A DNA stretch of 64,000 bases from Otis tarda (Eukaryota; Chordata; Aves; Otidiformes; Otididae): positions 53,899,463 through 53,963,462 of the forward strand of contig CM048554.1 of NCBI GenBank assembly GCA_026413225.1. Reading direction: 5' to 3'. Of this stretch, positions 35,649 through 45,300 are shown piece by piece. Position numbers and translations under genes: made by a program. Each line of letters opens with the position of its first letter. Positions within the stretch are counted from its first letter, which is position 1. The notes below the pieces were generated by a model. It was given only the letters and a program-made list of their open reading frames with translations, was not told the origin of the DNA and did not search any database.

Positions 35649-38563
35649 GTAACGCTTCTGCCGTCGCTGTCGGGAACTCACAGAGCACCCTGCCACTGCC
35701 AGGGGAAGCTGCCCACACTCACCTGGCGGGCTGCAAGACCGACAGGGGCAAACCCACAGGGAGAATGAGGTTTGGGTTGGGCTTCAAACCTGAGCTGGGT
35801 AGAAGAAGTGCACGTAACAGCATCTTGAAGACTGATGCACGCTACTAATTCCTTGCCACCTGGAGGGGGAGTCCTATAGTCATTGCAAAGGGCAGCCTGC
35901 TGCTGCAGTGTGATTAGAGGAGAAAAGCCTTGGTACCCAGGCAACATTTTGAGCAGGTGGAAAAACGATGTAAAATTAAAAAAAAAAAAAAAGTCAGTAG
36001 AAAGTGCAGACCTTGCAGGACTTGGGTCAAAACCCCACAAAGTCTTCTTATAGGAATTACACCTCTCTGAGGATGTTTCACTCTCTCTTGTCTTTTTTTT
36101 TTTCTGTCTGGGAAACCTGTAAAGGAGCAAATCAGCTGTACGGACACAATGGTGTCTGTACAAGGACACTTAGAGCTTGTTTCTCTTTCAAAAGACATAC
36201 ATAGCACTCCGGGCTGCAAATGAGAAGGCTTTTTCATTACAAGCGGTGCAGTTTCCTGCTTTCATGCCCAATGCTGGTACAGAGAGATGGGCATCTTTCA
36301 GAGTTTGCTTAATTTGCGGGCAACTTATATAGGAGATTTCTTTCCATTGCCTCCAGGTTGCAAAGACAGACAGAGAAGCAGAATTAGGGCAGTTGCAGGA
36401 CGTTGATTCAAGTACGCATTAGAAAAGGTGTGTTTAGTGGCTATCTCTGTCACCAGGGATGGATGTGGCAGTGTGGAAGGAGTGTGTTGTGATGATAATT
36501 GTGGACAAAATGTGGAGGCTTTGCTCACCGGGATGGTGGTGACAGGCTGTCTTTTTTTTCCCAACTTGCACAGGCATGGCAGGAGAAGTCCTCTACTCTG
36601 ACACCACCGTGCGCCAGAACCTGATCTTTGACATGGAGGGCAGAATACCTAAAAACAGTGAAGTGACGATGGCTGAACTCAAGCTCTTCAAAAAGCCTCT
36701 GGACAGAGCAAACCTGCCCTCCAGGCAGTCTCACAGGCCCGTCTCCAATGCCAGAGTCAGCGTGTACTGGGTGCAGCGCCAGCATGATGGTACCAACAGG
36801 ACCACCCTGATAGACTCCCGGTAAGAAAGGGATCTCTCCTGAAGGCAGGACTCTAGTTACAGGGTCTGGGTCCTCTGGGCAGGATTCAGGTGTCATGTGT
36901 TTGTGCCTCCAGTCAGTCTCATGGGCTTACATCTGTAGAATCAGGCTTTATAGCCTCTAAATCCAGGATGGATTTGTAAGACCAGATACTAGGTTAAGAC
37001 TGCGATATACAATGATTCTTTGAAATAGTCTATTTCTCTGTCAAACGCTGCTGTGTACTGCTAGGTCTTCCCCTCTAAAACCCTCCACCTGGTTCACTTC
37101 TCTCTCCCTCTCTATCTGACACGGGTTACTGCCTGCTGGTGTTCTTTCCATTGGCCATTTCATTAGCTGGTTTAAATAAGTAAATTATGCAAAAAGCATC
37201 TGATTCTGTAGCCTTGAGCTCTGCAGAAGTTTTACAACCCTTGAAGGCAGAATTAGACATCAAACCAATTTTCTGGGTGGGTAGAAAGTTATGGCCTTAA
37301 TATAGCTAGAACAGGAGCAAATGGGAGTACTGGTGTCTACTAGGCTGTCGTCTTGAATACTGAGGCTGCATATAATCCTGCACTGCCATATTTCTGTGTG
37401 AGCATGAATGAATACCTTGACATGAATATGCACAAAGGGTTTTATTTAGTCCTTCAGTGTCTGTTAGATCTGCACGCTTCTTTTTGAGATGTGAGTTAAC
37501 TGCTGTGGGTTCAAACCCAGAGCACTCAGCAAAAATTATCGTGTAATCAAGGCACGTGACAATCTAAGAGAAGCAAATTATTCTGCTGCAATAACAGCAC
37601 CGCAAGCCTGGGCTTTATCTGATGGGCTTTTCTCTAACGCTAAGCCCTTGTCGCGCAGGCTGGTTCCCATACGTGAGTCAGGCTGGAGGCACTTTGACGT
37701 GACACAGGCCGTGCATTACTGGCTGCGAAACAAGAAGCGGGAGCCAATGTTCCTGGAGGTCTGGATTGAAGGAGAAAGAGTAGGCAGCCATGCCTCAGAA
37801 ATGGCCAAAGCTGTGCGGTTCACCTCTCAAGACCCCAAGGATAAAGCCCTAGGCAAACCTGAACTGGTGCTTTACACCCTCGACTTGGAAGACTATGGGT
37901 ATGTATGAAACCTAAATCTGTGCTGTTTCCCATGTAACTTTGTCCCTGAATTACTGCATTGTGTGTGCAAACCCAGGGCATGCAGCTTTGCCCTCGGAAT
38001 TAAATTACTGCAAATAAAGGAGTTAGGATGTTGCTGCTGAATCGCTCCTCTTCCTGTATTTGCTGGCCTCCTTTTGTTGCCTGAATATTCAAATGTAACT
38101 TGAGCATGGTTCAAGCTTCAAGTCTCAGGGCCCACCTGTGCTGTTAACAGAGAGGGGATTATTTCTCCCGCTTTCCCAGTTTCCAGTTATGACATCAGTT
38201 CTTGTTTCTCCCTTGGTGTGCAGGGGGCCCGGGGACTGTAAGGAGGAGGCGATGACGGGGAAGTCCACCTGCTGCCGGCAGAAACACTACGTCAATTTCC
38301 GTGAGCTCGCCTGGGCGCAGTACTGGATCATCGAGCCAGCGGGATACCAGGCTTACCAGTGCTCAGGGGGCTGCCTGCGGTCCCCCAGCCCGCTGCGGCG
38401 CTTTGGCTACGGGGAGCGCACCTGCGCTGTGGCAGAGACCTCCCCTCTCCCCATGATGTACCTTGTCAAGAGGGGCAACCGCACTGAGATCGAAGCAGCC
38501 GAATTTCCCAACATGATTGTCAAGAAGTGCAGCTGCGTCACGGACGGCATGGCGCTGGTGTGA
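35384..38563 (+). CDS. LEFTY2: LEFTY (left-right determination factor), TGF-beta-superfamily Nodal antagonist, four exons, 363 aa
   Basis: Lefty is secreted and blocks Nodal signalling by binding Nodal and its EGF-CFC co-receptors. It is induced by Nodal, so it limits mesendoderm and left-sided signals. The four exons (265, 247, 240 and 340 nt) join in phase to 363 codons. Visible parts are a signal peptide at about 1-20 (GMLCVLCLVITVQA), a convertase site RVKR at 68-71, a propeptide-like domain with sequon N163, and a cystine-knot domain with C256, C267, C268, C297, C301, C318, C353 and C355. Before C318 the usual CC pair reads TC, so the cysteine for the inter-chain bond is missing, the Lefty hallmark. 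ATG 35384 is chosen because it heads the signal peptide; the frame is open further 5' but only from a GTG at the predicted cap site. The LEFTY1/LEFTY2 split is mammalian, so the symbol is approximate. Confidence 0.96.
36574..36820 (+). CDS. LEFTY2: LEFTY exon 2 (residues 89-171)
   Basis: Begins after ACTTGCACAG and encodes GEVLYSDTTVRQNL, AELKLFKKPL and VSVYWVQRQHDGTNRTTLIDSR, the propeptide-like part with sequon N163. Donor GTAAGA, phase 2 out. Confidence 0.95.
37659..37898 (+). CDS. LEFTY2: LEFTY exon 3 (residues 171-251)
   Basis: Encodes LVPIRESGWRHFDVTQAVHY, typical of the superfamily latency-associated arm, and ends LVLYTLDLEDYG. Acceptor CGCGCAG. The donor is GG-GTATGT; the frame would otherwise run on only three codons. 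Confidence 0.95.
38224..38563 (+). CDS. LEFTY2: LEFTY exon 4 coding part, cystine-knot domain (residues 251-363)
   Basis: Begins after GGTGTGCAG. Encodes the knot with STCCRQKHYVNF, YQCSGGC and MIVKKCSC, plus sequon N336 and a short tail ending ALV before TGA at 38561-38563. It is more GC-rich than the flanks. Confidence 0.97.
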
Positions 38564-39071
38564 GATGCAGGTGGCCAGCCAGGGATGTCATCCAATCTCT
38601 CGCTTCGCTACAGCCCTGCCCAGAGCTACCCCAGTCCCCAGCCCTGGGGCTAGCAATAAGGGTCTAGGGGGGAACCCCACATACCCGCCTGCAAGGGTTG
38701 GCAGCGGCTGGGGCTGCGGCTCTCCCACATTCTCTGCTACCCTGCAGAGAGGGTGCGCTTAAAGATGCTGTCAGTATAGATGTGCTCAGAGGAGCATCTG
38801 TGTTCACATATACCTATGGAGCCTAACGCTTCTCGAGGCCCCCTAGATGCTAGCCAGATTTCACTGAATTTAATGGAGCTGTGTCCAATTTATTTCATTC
38901 CCCACCCTGGAGAACTGCACACAGCTACTACAGCACACAGGCAAGAGGAGTGATCATCGCCAGGTGAAGAAGTAATGTGTGGGTTCAGCTTTTCATTCTT
39001 AGACTCCCAGTGTTTCTTAAGTTTTGGTCCTTGTCTATCCAAGTCATGTTTATGGTGAATTGTAGAGCAGA

Positions 39072-39079
39072 AGCACTTA
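39072..39079 (+). promoter_or_regulatory. Predicted miR-302/427-family target site (8-mer) in LEFTY 3'UTR
   Basis: AGCACTTA is the exact complement of the seed AAGUGCU with A opposite miRNA base 1. Lefty mRNAs in other vertebrates are reported targets of the miR-430/427/302 family. Match and position are seen; function is inferred. Confidence 0.5.
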
Positions 39080-39180
39080 CATGTGTATTTTGTATACACA
39101 CATGTAATATATATAGTATACGAATATTTGTATGTATTGTATACGTACATATTGTGTATATACATATTGTCTACATACAT

Positions 39181-39300
39181 GTACATAAAATGTTGTCTAG
39201 AGCTCAAAGGAACATATGTATGTGCATATGTATTGTATGCATATATACATATATATATACAGGTGTACATCAAATATTGTCTGGAACTCAAAGGATTATA
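39181..39300 (+). repeat. Imperfect direct repeat pair in LEFTY 3'UTR (2 x 36 bases, 84-base spacing)
   Basis: Copies at 39181-39216 and 39265-39300 share 30 of 36 bases around TTGTCT and CTCAAAGGA, separated by TATA/CATA alternating sequence. They suggest a local tandem duplication in an AT-alternating tract. Confidence 0.75.
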
Positions 39301-39502
39301 TTTTTGGCCCCTGCACCATGGGCTCAGCACAGTTTTAAGGCAGAATTTAGAGTCCTGAAGTCAACGGCAATATTAGGACTTAGTTTTGCTCGCATGAGTA
39401 ACAGTTTGTAGAATCAGACTCTTGTTTTTCTAGTCGTGTATTACGCTTATTTCAATTTAGTGATATTTTCCAAGTTTTGTGTGTTTTCAAATGCAAGGAA
39501 AC

Positions 39503-39508
39503 AATAAA
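39503..39508 (+). terminator. LEFTY2: Polyadenylation signal of LEFTY
   Basis: AATAAA about 940 bases after the stop codon, followed by AT-rich sequence and then a TG-rich GTGTTTGCTTATGTTT stretch suitable as the downstream element. Confidence 0.75.
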
Positions 39509-39529
39509 ATACAATTATTAAAGTAGCCA

Positions 39530-41840
39530 TGTGTTTGCTTATGTTTATTCTTAGGCCTAAAAGTTGAGGGGAAAAAAAATCTGTTATATTTCTAAATGTA
39601 CCTCAGTGCCCAGCTCCAGTGAATATGTGCACAGTAACAGCTCTTCTCAGTTATCTGTGTGATCCTGCCTGCTTCTGGTGAAGCTTATCTGCTCAGGCCG
39701 GGACTGGGACTGGGCTGAACTGGCAGATGGAGCAGAGCCCTCAGCTGCTCCGGAGCTTAAGCCAACACTTTCCGCTTTCTTAAAGAGAAAACCTAGAAAC
39801 GTATCTGAGAGGCAAGCTGTGGTGCTCTCCGTGTGTGCTGCAGCAGCGCAGTGCCAGGACCTGTGGGAGCTGTAGTGTGGAAAGAGATGAGCTGCCTCCC
39901 ACTGCCTCCCTTCCCAGGTGAAGCATTTTAACCCTGACCCTTCCTTATGGACATCTGACCAGTGTATCCCCTGGAGAAATGCAATCATAATGTGGTTTAA
40001 TCCCTTTTTGAACTGTACTGAACTGTTGGCCAGGGTGTCACCAATGATACTGATTTCCACAGTTTGTGTCAGACTTGTCTTCTTGGTTCATAACCTCATA
40101 GGTGGCTCTGGGGATGAAATGGTTGCTGCTGTCCATCTCTGTGGGACGTGGGACCTGGGAGTGGTCCTGAGGCCCTGGCTGATGGGTGGGAGGACTCTGG
40201 AATGAGTTTGTCTGGCTAGGCAGAGTGGCCATGGGCCAGGTGAAAAGGGGGACGCGTTGGACTCTGCAGTGGCTTTGGGCCATTCTTCAGGAAGGCTGAG
40301 ATGTCAGGTGTCCCTGCTACCCTGCAGGATCCCAAGTCTGAGGTCACCCAGGCATCCCTGCTGTCACCTTTCACTTGTGCAAACGCTGTGGTAAAAGAGC
40401 TGTAAGGGGAGAAAAAAAAGGCAGAAGCACAGACTCACCAGTCGCCAGTGCTGGGCTACACCACCACCAATTACTGGAATCAGAATTGGATGAGACAGAT
40501 TGATCTCTGGACATTTCCTTCTCATGACTATGTAGCATCTATCTTAACGGCATTGGTATTCAGCTCCAGAAAAAGAACAAAGCCAGCGATTTATACACAC
40601 ACACCCACACACACACACACACCCACCCCCCTATACCTGTGCCTCGCCCCCTGGGCTCCTGGGGAAGAAAGTATTTGAACTGGTTCCTGCCTGAGAATGA
40701 AGAGCATTAGCCCTGGCTTCTCTCCAGCTCCTGTGCTTGGACACTGGACATCATCCCCCAGGCCTGTGAGAAATTCCATCCCGTGCAATCAGGGCCAAGC
40801 TGCCGTGGGAAGTGGGTAGCAGAGCATCACCGCAGGAATGCGGGGCTGGGACCAGTGGGGTGGAAGAGGGCTGAACCCTCTTCTGCTCCCCTTTGCCAGG
40901 ATCCTGCACCATGTCCAACTCACTTTGCTTTGCATCCGGCTCCCTTTGCTCTGGTTTCCTGTGGACACAAGGTACATAACAGGACGTGGTGGGTCTGTGT
41001 GGACGTGTGTGACAGCTGGGGGAGATGGGGAGGCAGTGGCTGAGGTGACCCAGTGTTACTGTGGAGAGAACCGGGGGCATTGCAGCGCAAGGACAGGGCA
41101 CAAATCTTGTGAGCAATCAAGCCCTGCCAGCCCTGCTGCCAGCATGTATACTTATTTATTGCTAGGGGAGTCACGCAGATGTCACAGCATCTCCCTCCTC
41201 AGTCCCACCGCCCCTCTGCGTTCACAGCCCTCGAGCCCAGTGCGTGGTGCCATCCGGGATGAGAAGCACAGAGTGAAGGCCTGGGGAAGAGGTGTTTTAT
41301 AGAAGGCTACGCACCAGGCTGTTCATTATTAACACCCATGTCTGGCATCCCATGTCTCATCTCTTTGTACCTACAGTCTGTACCCCTTTCACTTCCCAGC
41401 AGCCACACGAGGGGCCTCCTGGGCACCTCCAGCATTACCCAAGCCCTCCCTACCCTCACTGTGTCCACAGCACCACTGACATCTGTTAAAGTGGCTGAAA
41501 AATTAAGCTGCTTATTTAAAAATTAGCCAGTTGTGCTATTGTCTCAGTATGATGAACACTGTGGCTAGTTTTTAATACACATTTGGATTGAAACTCCCTG
41601 CTTTTGGAGAGACAGGACATTGCTCCTCAAACTCCAGTTGGCTTTGCAGTGAAAATGCAGCAGGCTCGGAGGTCAGGCTGATGTGGGGAAAGCTCCAAAG
41701 ATTTCTACAGCGCAAACTCCCAGGCAGAAGGCTCTGGACAAAGTACTGCCACACCTGGGGCTTTTTCGGAAAACAGCCTTGTAACCGGTTCATAGGATTT
41801 CTATGCATAAAGTTCACCCAGCATGTGATATTTAAAAGCA
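39530..41840. other. Intergenic DNA downstream of LEFTY
   Basis: No gene recognised. It contains a CA microsatellite at about 40.6 kb and moderately GC-rich unique sequence at 40.7-41.3 kb with overlapping random open frames in several phases. Confidence 0.55.
40593..40630 (+). repeat. (CA)n microsatellite with C-run
   Basis: Interrupted CACACA tract passing into CCCACCCCCC. Confidence 0.9.
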
Positions 41841-41906
41841 CAACAGTATTTATTGCTCTGTTATTATTTGCCTGTTATTATTATTGCTCTGTTATTATTT
41901 GCCTTG

Positions 41907-41957
41907 CATAAGCAGTTACCAGCATAAGCAGTTACAGTCCCTAGCATAAGCAGTTAG
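41907..41957. repeat. Three short direct repeats CATAAGCAGTTA
   Basis: Copies at 41907, 41923 and 41945 next to a duplicated GCTCTGTTATTATTTGCC block (about 41855-41903). They form the low-coordinate edge of the LTR-like element. Confidence 0.85.
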
Positions 41958-42284
41958 CAGCGTATTGGTTTCCCTTTGTGAGAGTCTTACCAACCCGATT
42001 AAGCCACAGACACCACCGAGCAGGAGGGTGATGATCAGCGGGGTCAGAGCAGAGAAGGGAGGTAGGCACAGCACCTTCAGGGCGTCCCCTGTTGTTCGTA
42101 GAGTGAGCTCTGGGTCCTTTCTCTCTCTGCTCTGAGCCGCCTCTGTTTATACCCTCAGCAGATTCAGTGGCAGAGCACTGGCCAGGTGTTGGTGCACGCG
42201 TGGCCAGCGCACGCAGCAAGGCTGCCAAGTACGTGCCCTCCTGGCCAACAGCGGTTCCCGGACAGCAGCAACATCCTGCTCAAT

Positions 42285-42374
42285 AACAACCCTCCTAGCT
42301 CCCCTCTCTGAGACAACAACCCTCCTAGCTCCCCTCTCCGAGATAGCAACCCACCTAGGTCCCCTCTCCAAGGT
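42285..42374. repeat. Three tandem 30-base repeats
   Basis: Units start at 42285, 42315 and 42345. The first two are nearly identical (AACAACCCTCCTAGCTCCCC core) and the third has diverged. Lying in the U3-like part of the LTR candidate, they resemble reiterated retroviral enhancer units. Confidence 0.85.
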
Positions 42375-42389
42375 CACATTCCCACAGCT

Positions 42390-45300
42390 GTGTGCAGCTT
42401 GTAATTCCCCACAGTGGCCCTACATGGACCATCACTGAAATCCCTCACACAAGCCTGTGCTGTGGAAAATTATCTCCCGGCCCGTCATCTTCAATCCAGG
42501 CTGCATTTGCTGTGATGCCTTCTGTGTGCTACCTCACTGCGTTTGTATTGGTACAACTTGTAACACATACAAAAGGCTGTCAGGCTGTCATGTTATCCTT
42601 TCCATCTGAGCGGCACCACGGTCTCTGAGGAAAGGCAGAACATCTTACGTACCTGGCAGCAGCGTGGTTCAGCATTAACATTTATGCTGTGCTGCAGAAA
42701 AAAAAAAAAAAGGAAGGCCAGTGCAGCAGATGTGATGAATCACACATAAGCAGAAACAATTTCAAAAAATACAAAGGTGTTTTAAGTCAAAATCAGTGTT
42801 AAAACATTGGGCATCCTCCTGCACTAGTGAAAGCACAGAACACCTGCATGATGCTCAAGAAGAAGGAGAGGTGTGCTGTTCACATCAAGGGCTTCAACAG
42901 CCCTGCTAGTCCCACGCTTAAAGTTAAGCTCTTGCGTAAGCATCCACAGAGCAGCGTGCCTGAGTTAAAGCTTATCACAAGCGTGAGCTCTGTGCTGCCT
43001 TCACGGCACTGCTCACAAGATGATCTGTGAGGTCCTGCGACGTTTAATGGAGCTGGACGTGGGGAAATCTATTGGTCTCACAAAAGCTTTTCTTATGAGA
43101 GAGGCTTGGGCAGGACAGCAGCACTTTCTCTCTCTGTTATCACACCATTTTAGGAGAGATAACAAAAGTTTTAAGCCGTATTAAATGCCACTGCTAGCTG
43201 AGTTACATTGCCCTGTCTGATCCTTTCACAGTTTCATTTGAGCCAAGGCTGCTTTCCCATTTTCTTTCAAAAATCTATGAGAAGTTGCAGCTTTACCCTG
43301 CTGGTGAGACCTTATTTCCTCTCCCTATCTTTTTTTTTTCCCCCTTTGCATTTCACGAACTCCTACCAAGAGTGTCTGACACTTTGCCTTTCAGGGCAGC
43401 CTTCCAATTGCCGGTGTAAGTGGAAAGTCAGATGCCCAATCCACATCCCGGCAAAGGTGATAACCAGGGGCGCTGCTCGGCTTTGGCTGGGAACAGCTGG
43501 AGTCTGGGAAAGGGGAACCCAGGGCAAACAGAAGGGAGGAGGCGGAGATCCTGCAGGACTTTGATATTTTTAGAGGAGCCTCTTAACAGCCTCAATGTCT
43601 CCTAGTTTTTGCTATTAATTTAATGTGAAATTGGCTCCTGTGCAAATTACTGGTTTTGCAGCCAGGACTTGAACTCCTCTATCCATTCCTGGAGCAGGTG
43701 CAGGGGAGCAGCGGGCGCAACATCAGCACATTTCAGAACAAAACAGAATAAAAAGCTATTCACAACTCCTGCCTTCTGGCCTGTGCTCCAGGGGTACAAG
43801 GGCACACCAGAGCTGCGTGGATGCTGGGATTTCCAACAGCTAAACCAGCAGGTATAGGACAGTCAAGAAACAGTTTTTAACCACGTCAGGAAATACAAAG
43901 GAGGTACTGGGCACTAGAAAGTCATGGCATCAGTCCACAGCCCTCAGTATCTTTTTGACAATTGCTGAATCAGTGCTTTTTTAAAGCTATGTAGTAATCT
44001 TGTTTGAAAGGTACTCCTAATGTTTGTGTTTTTCTGTTTATATTTTTCCTTCTTCAAATTTTCTCAGTGATGATAAATCTGCCCCTTTAAAAATTCAAGT
44101 ACCTGCATCCCCTTTTAAAAGTTTGTTTTCTGTTTGCTGAAAATGAACGCGATCAGGTCACAACTGCTGCTTCTAAGGCGACTGCCAACCTCCAGCCCAG
44201 TGGTCAACGACTCTCTGTCACTCTTAGGAGGTCTCAGCTAGTCACCTTATGCTGGATAGAAGATCACGCAGGCCATAATGTTTCATCTAAAACCACCAGA
44301 CATCCAGGGATGTTTTCGCCGAGATGTGTGAGATTTCCAGCAGATATTTCACAAGCCGGCTGGCTCCTTATAAACACGGCTGTTTTTTCTGTACATCTCA
44401 GGTAGGCCTTTCAAGAGCTTCTTGGTCCTTTTGTGCTCCAAGTTGTGCGCAAATTCCTGATTCCTTGTGGCTGGTTAGAGACACACGGTGAATGCAGTGG
44501 GTAGAAGTAGGACACACAGCACATGTATTCAGGCCACTGGGATGCTTCCCAAGCAGGGATAGCTGCTGGGTCTAAATCCATCTTGGGTTAGCCAGCCCCT
44601 GCCCAGCCTCTAGCAGTGCTGACAGGCAGCAGTTCCTGCCCAGCCCCTCCTGGACAGCTGAAGGAGGTCAGAGCAGTTGTCACCTCCCCACCTTCAGGTG
44701 CCATTAGGTATGTTAATCTGCAAAGCCACTGTAATTGCTCAGCTCTAACTGAAAGCAAAGCCAGCTTCGTGGTGGCTGTGTTAACTAACTAGGGTGCAGT
44801 CTTTAATATCTCGGGTTAAATGTTCTGGAGGAACCTTTCAGAACTAAAAATAGTACCTTCCTGAGAATAGGCATTGCTGCAAACAAACCTTTAAAATGTC
44901 AACATTCTCCAGAAAGCAAAATCTTGGATAAGAATGAATTTCAGGCGGATCAAAATTATTAATTTTGGCTGTTCCTGGAATAGGCAGAATGATGTAAACA
45001 TGACCTAATAGCCCTGCTCTGCAGCAGCACAGTATGCCTGTGCACCACAGGGCAGTGCCAGGCCCTCCGGTAAGATATTTTGTTCAGAGGGCTGAGGGTT
45101 TCATCACCGCTGCTGAAACTGAACACATCCTCCACCGTTCGTTCAGTGCCACCCAGAGTAGCAAGTGCAGACTCAGAAAATCAAAGGAAGAAATTCCTGC
45201 ACATTCCAGCAAAGTGGTGTTTCAGTGAAAACACTGAAGGGGCTTCTCACTAACTCATTCATGTGTCCATGTGCAGAGGACTATGAAGGCAAGGAAAATG

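Larger units (their letters stand above)
38564..39525 (+). other. LEFTY2: LEFTY 3'UTR
   Basis: Runs from the stop to about 15-20 bases past the polyadenylation signal. It contains an AGCACTTA seed-match site (39072-39079), a long alternating purine/pyrimidine AT-rich stretch (about 39085-39280) and an 84-base-spaced imperfect duplication. The cleavage point is approximate. Confidence 0.75.
41848..42386 (-). mobile_element. Probable endogenous retrovirus LTR remnant (solo LTR-like, minus orientation)
   Basis: Read on the minus strand it starts TGTGGGAATG at 42386, a common start of avian ERV LTRs. It then has three 30-base tandem repeats in the U3-like part, a TATAAA-type box (GGGTATAAACAGAGGCGG) near 42155, and an AATAAA near 41854. 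No internal viral genes flank it, so a solo LTR is the simplest reading. The far end and target-site duplication could not be fixed. It is broken or incomplete at the low-coordinate side, where short AT repeats take over. Confidence 0.5.

Noticed and set aside
35649..35848. Read-through of LEFTY exon 1 to a 187-codon frame
   Set aside because: The frame crosses a GT donor, and the family sequence continues in exon 2 instead.
38837..38850. Reverse CTCF-like GCCCCCTAG in the LEFTY 3'UTR
   Set aside because: Only about two thirds of the core fits; the last positions disagree.
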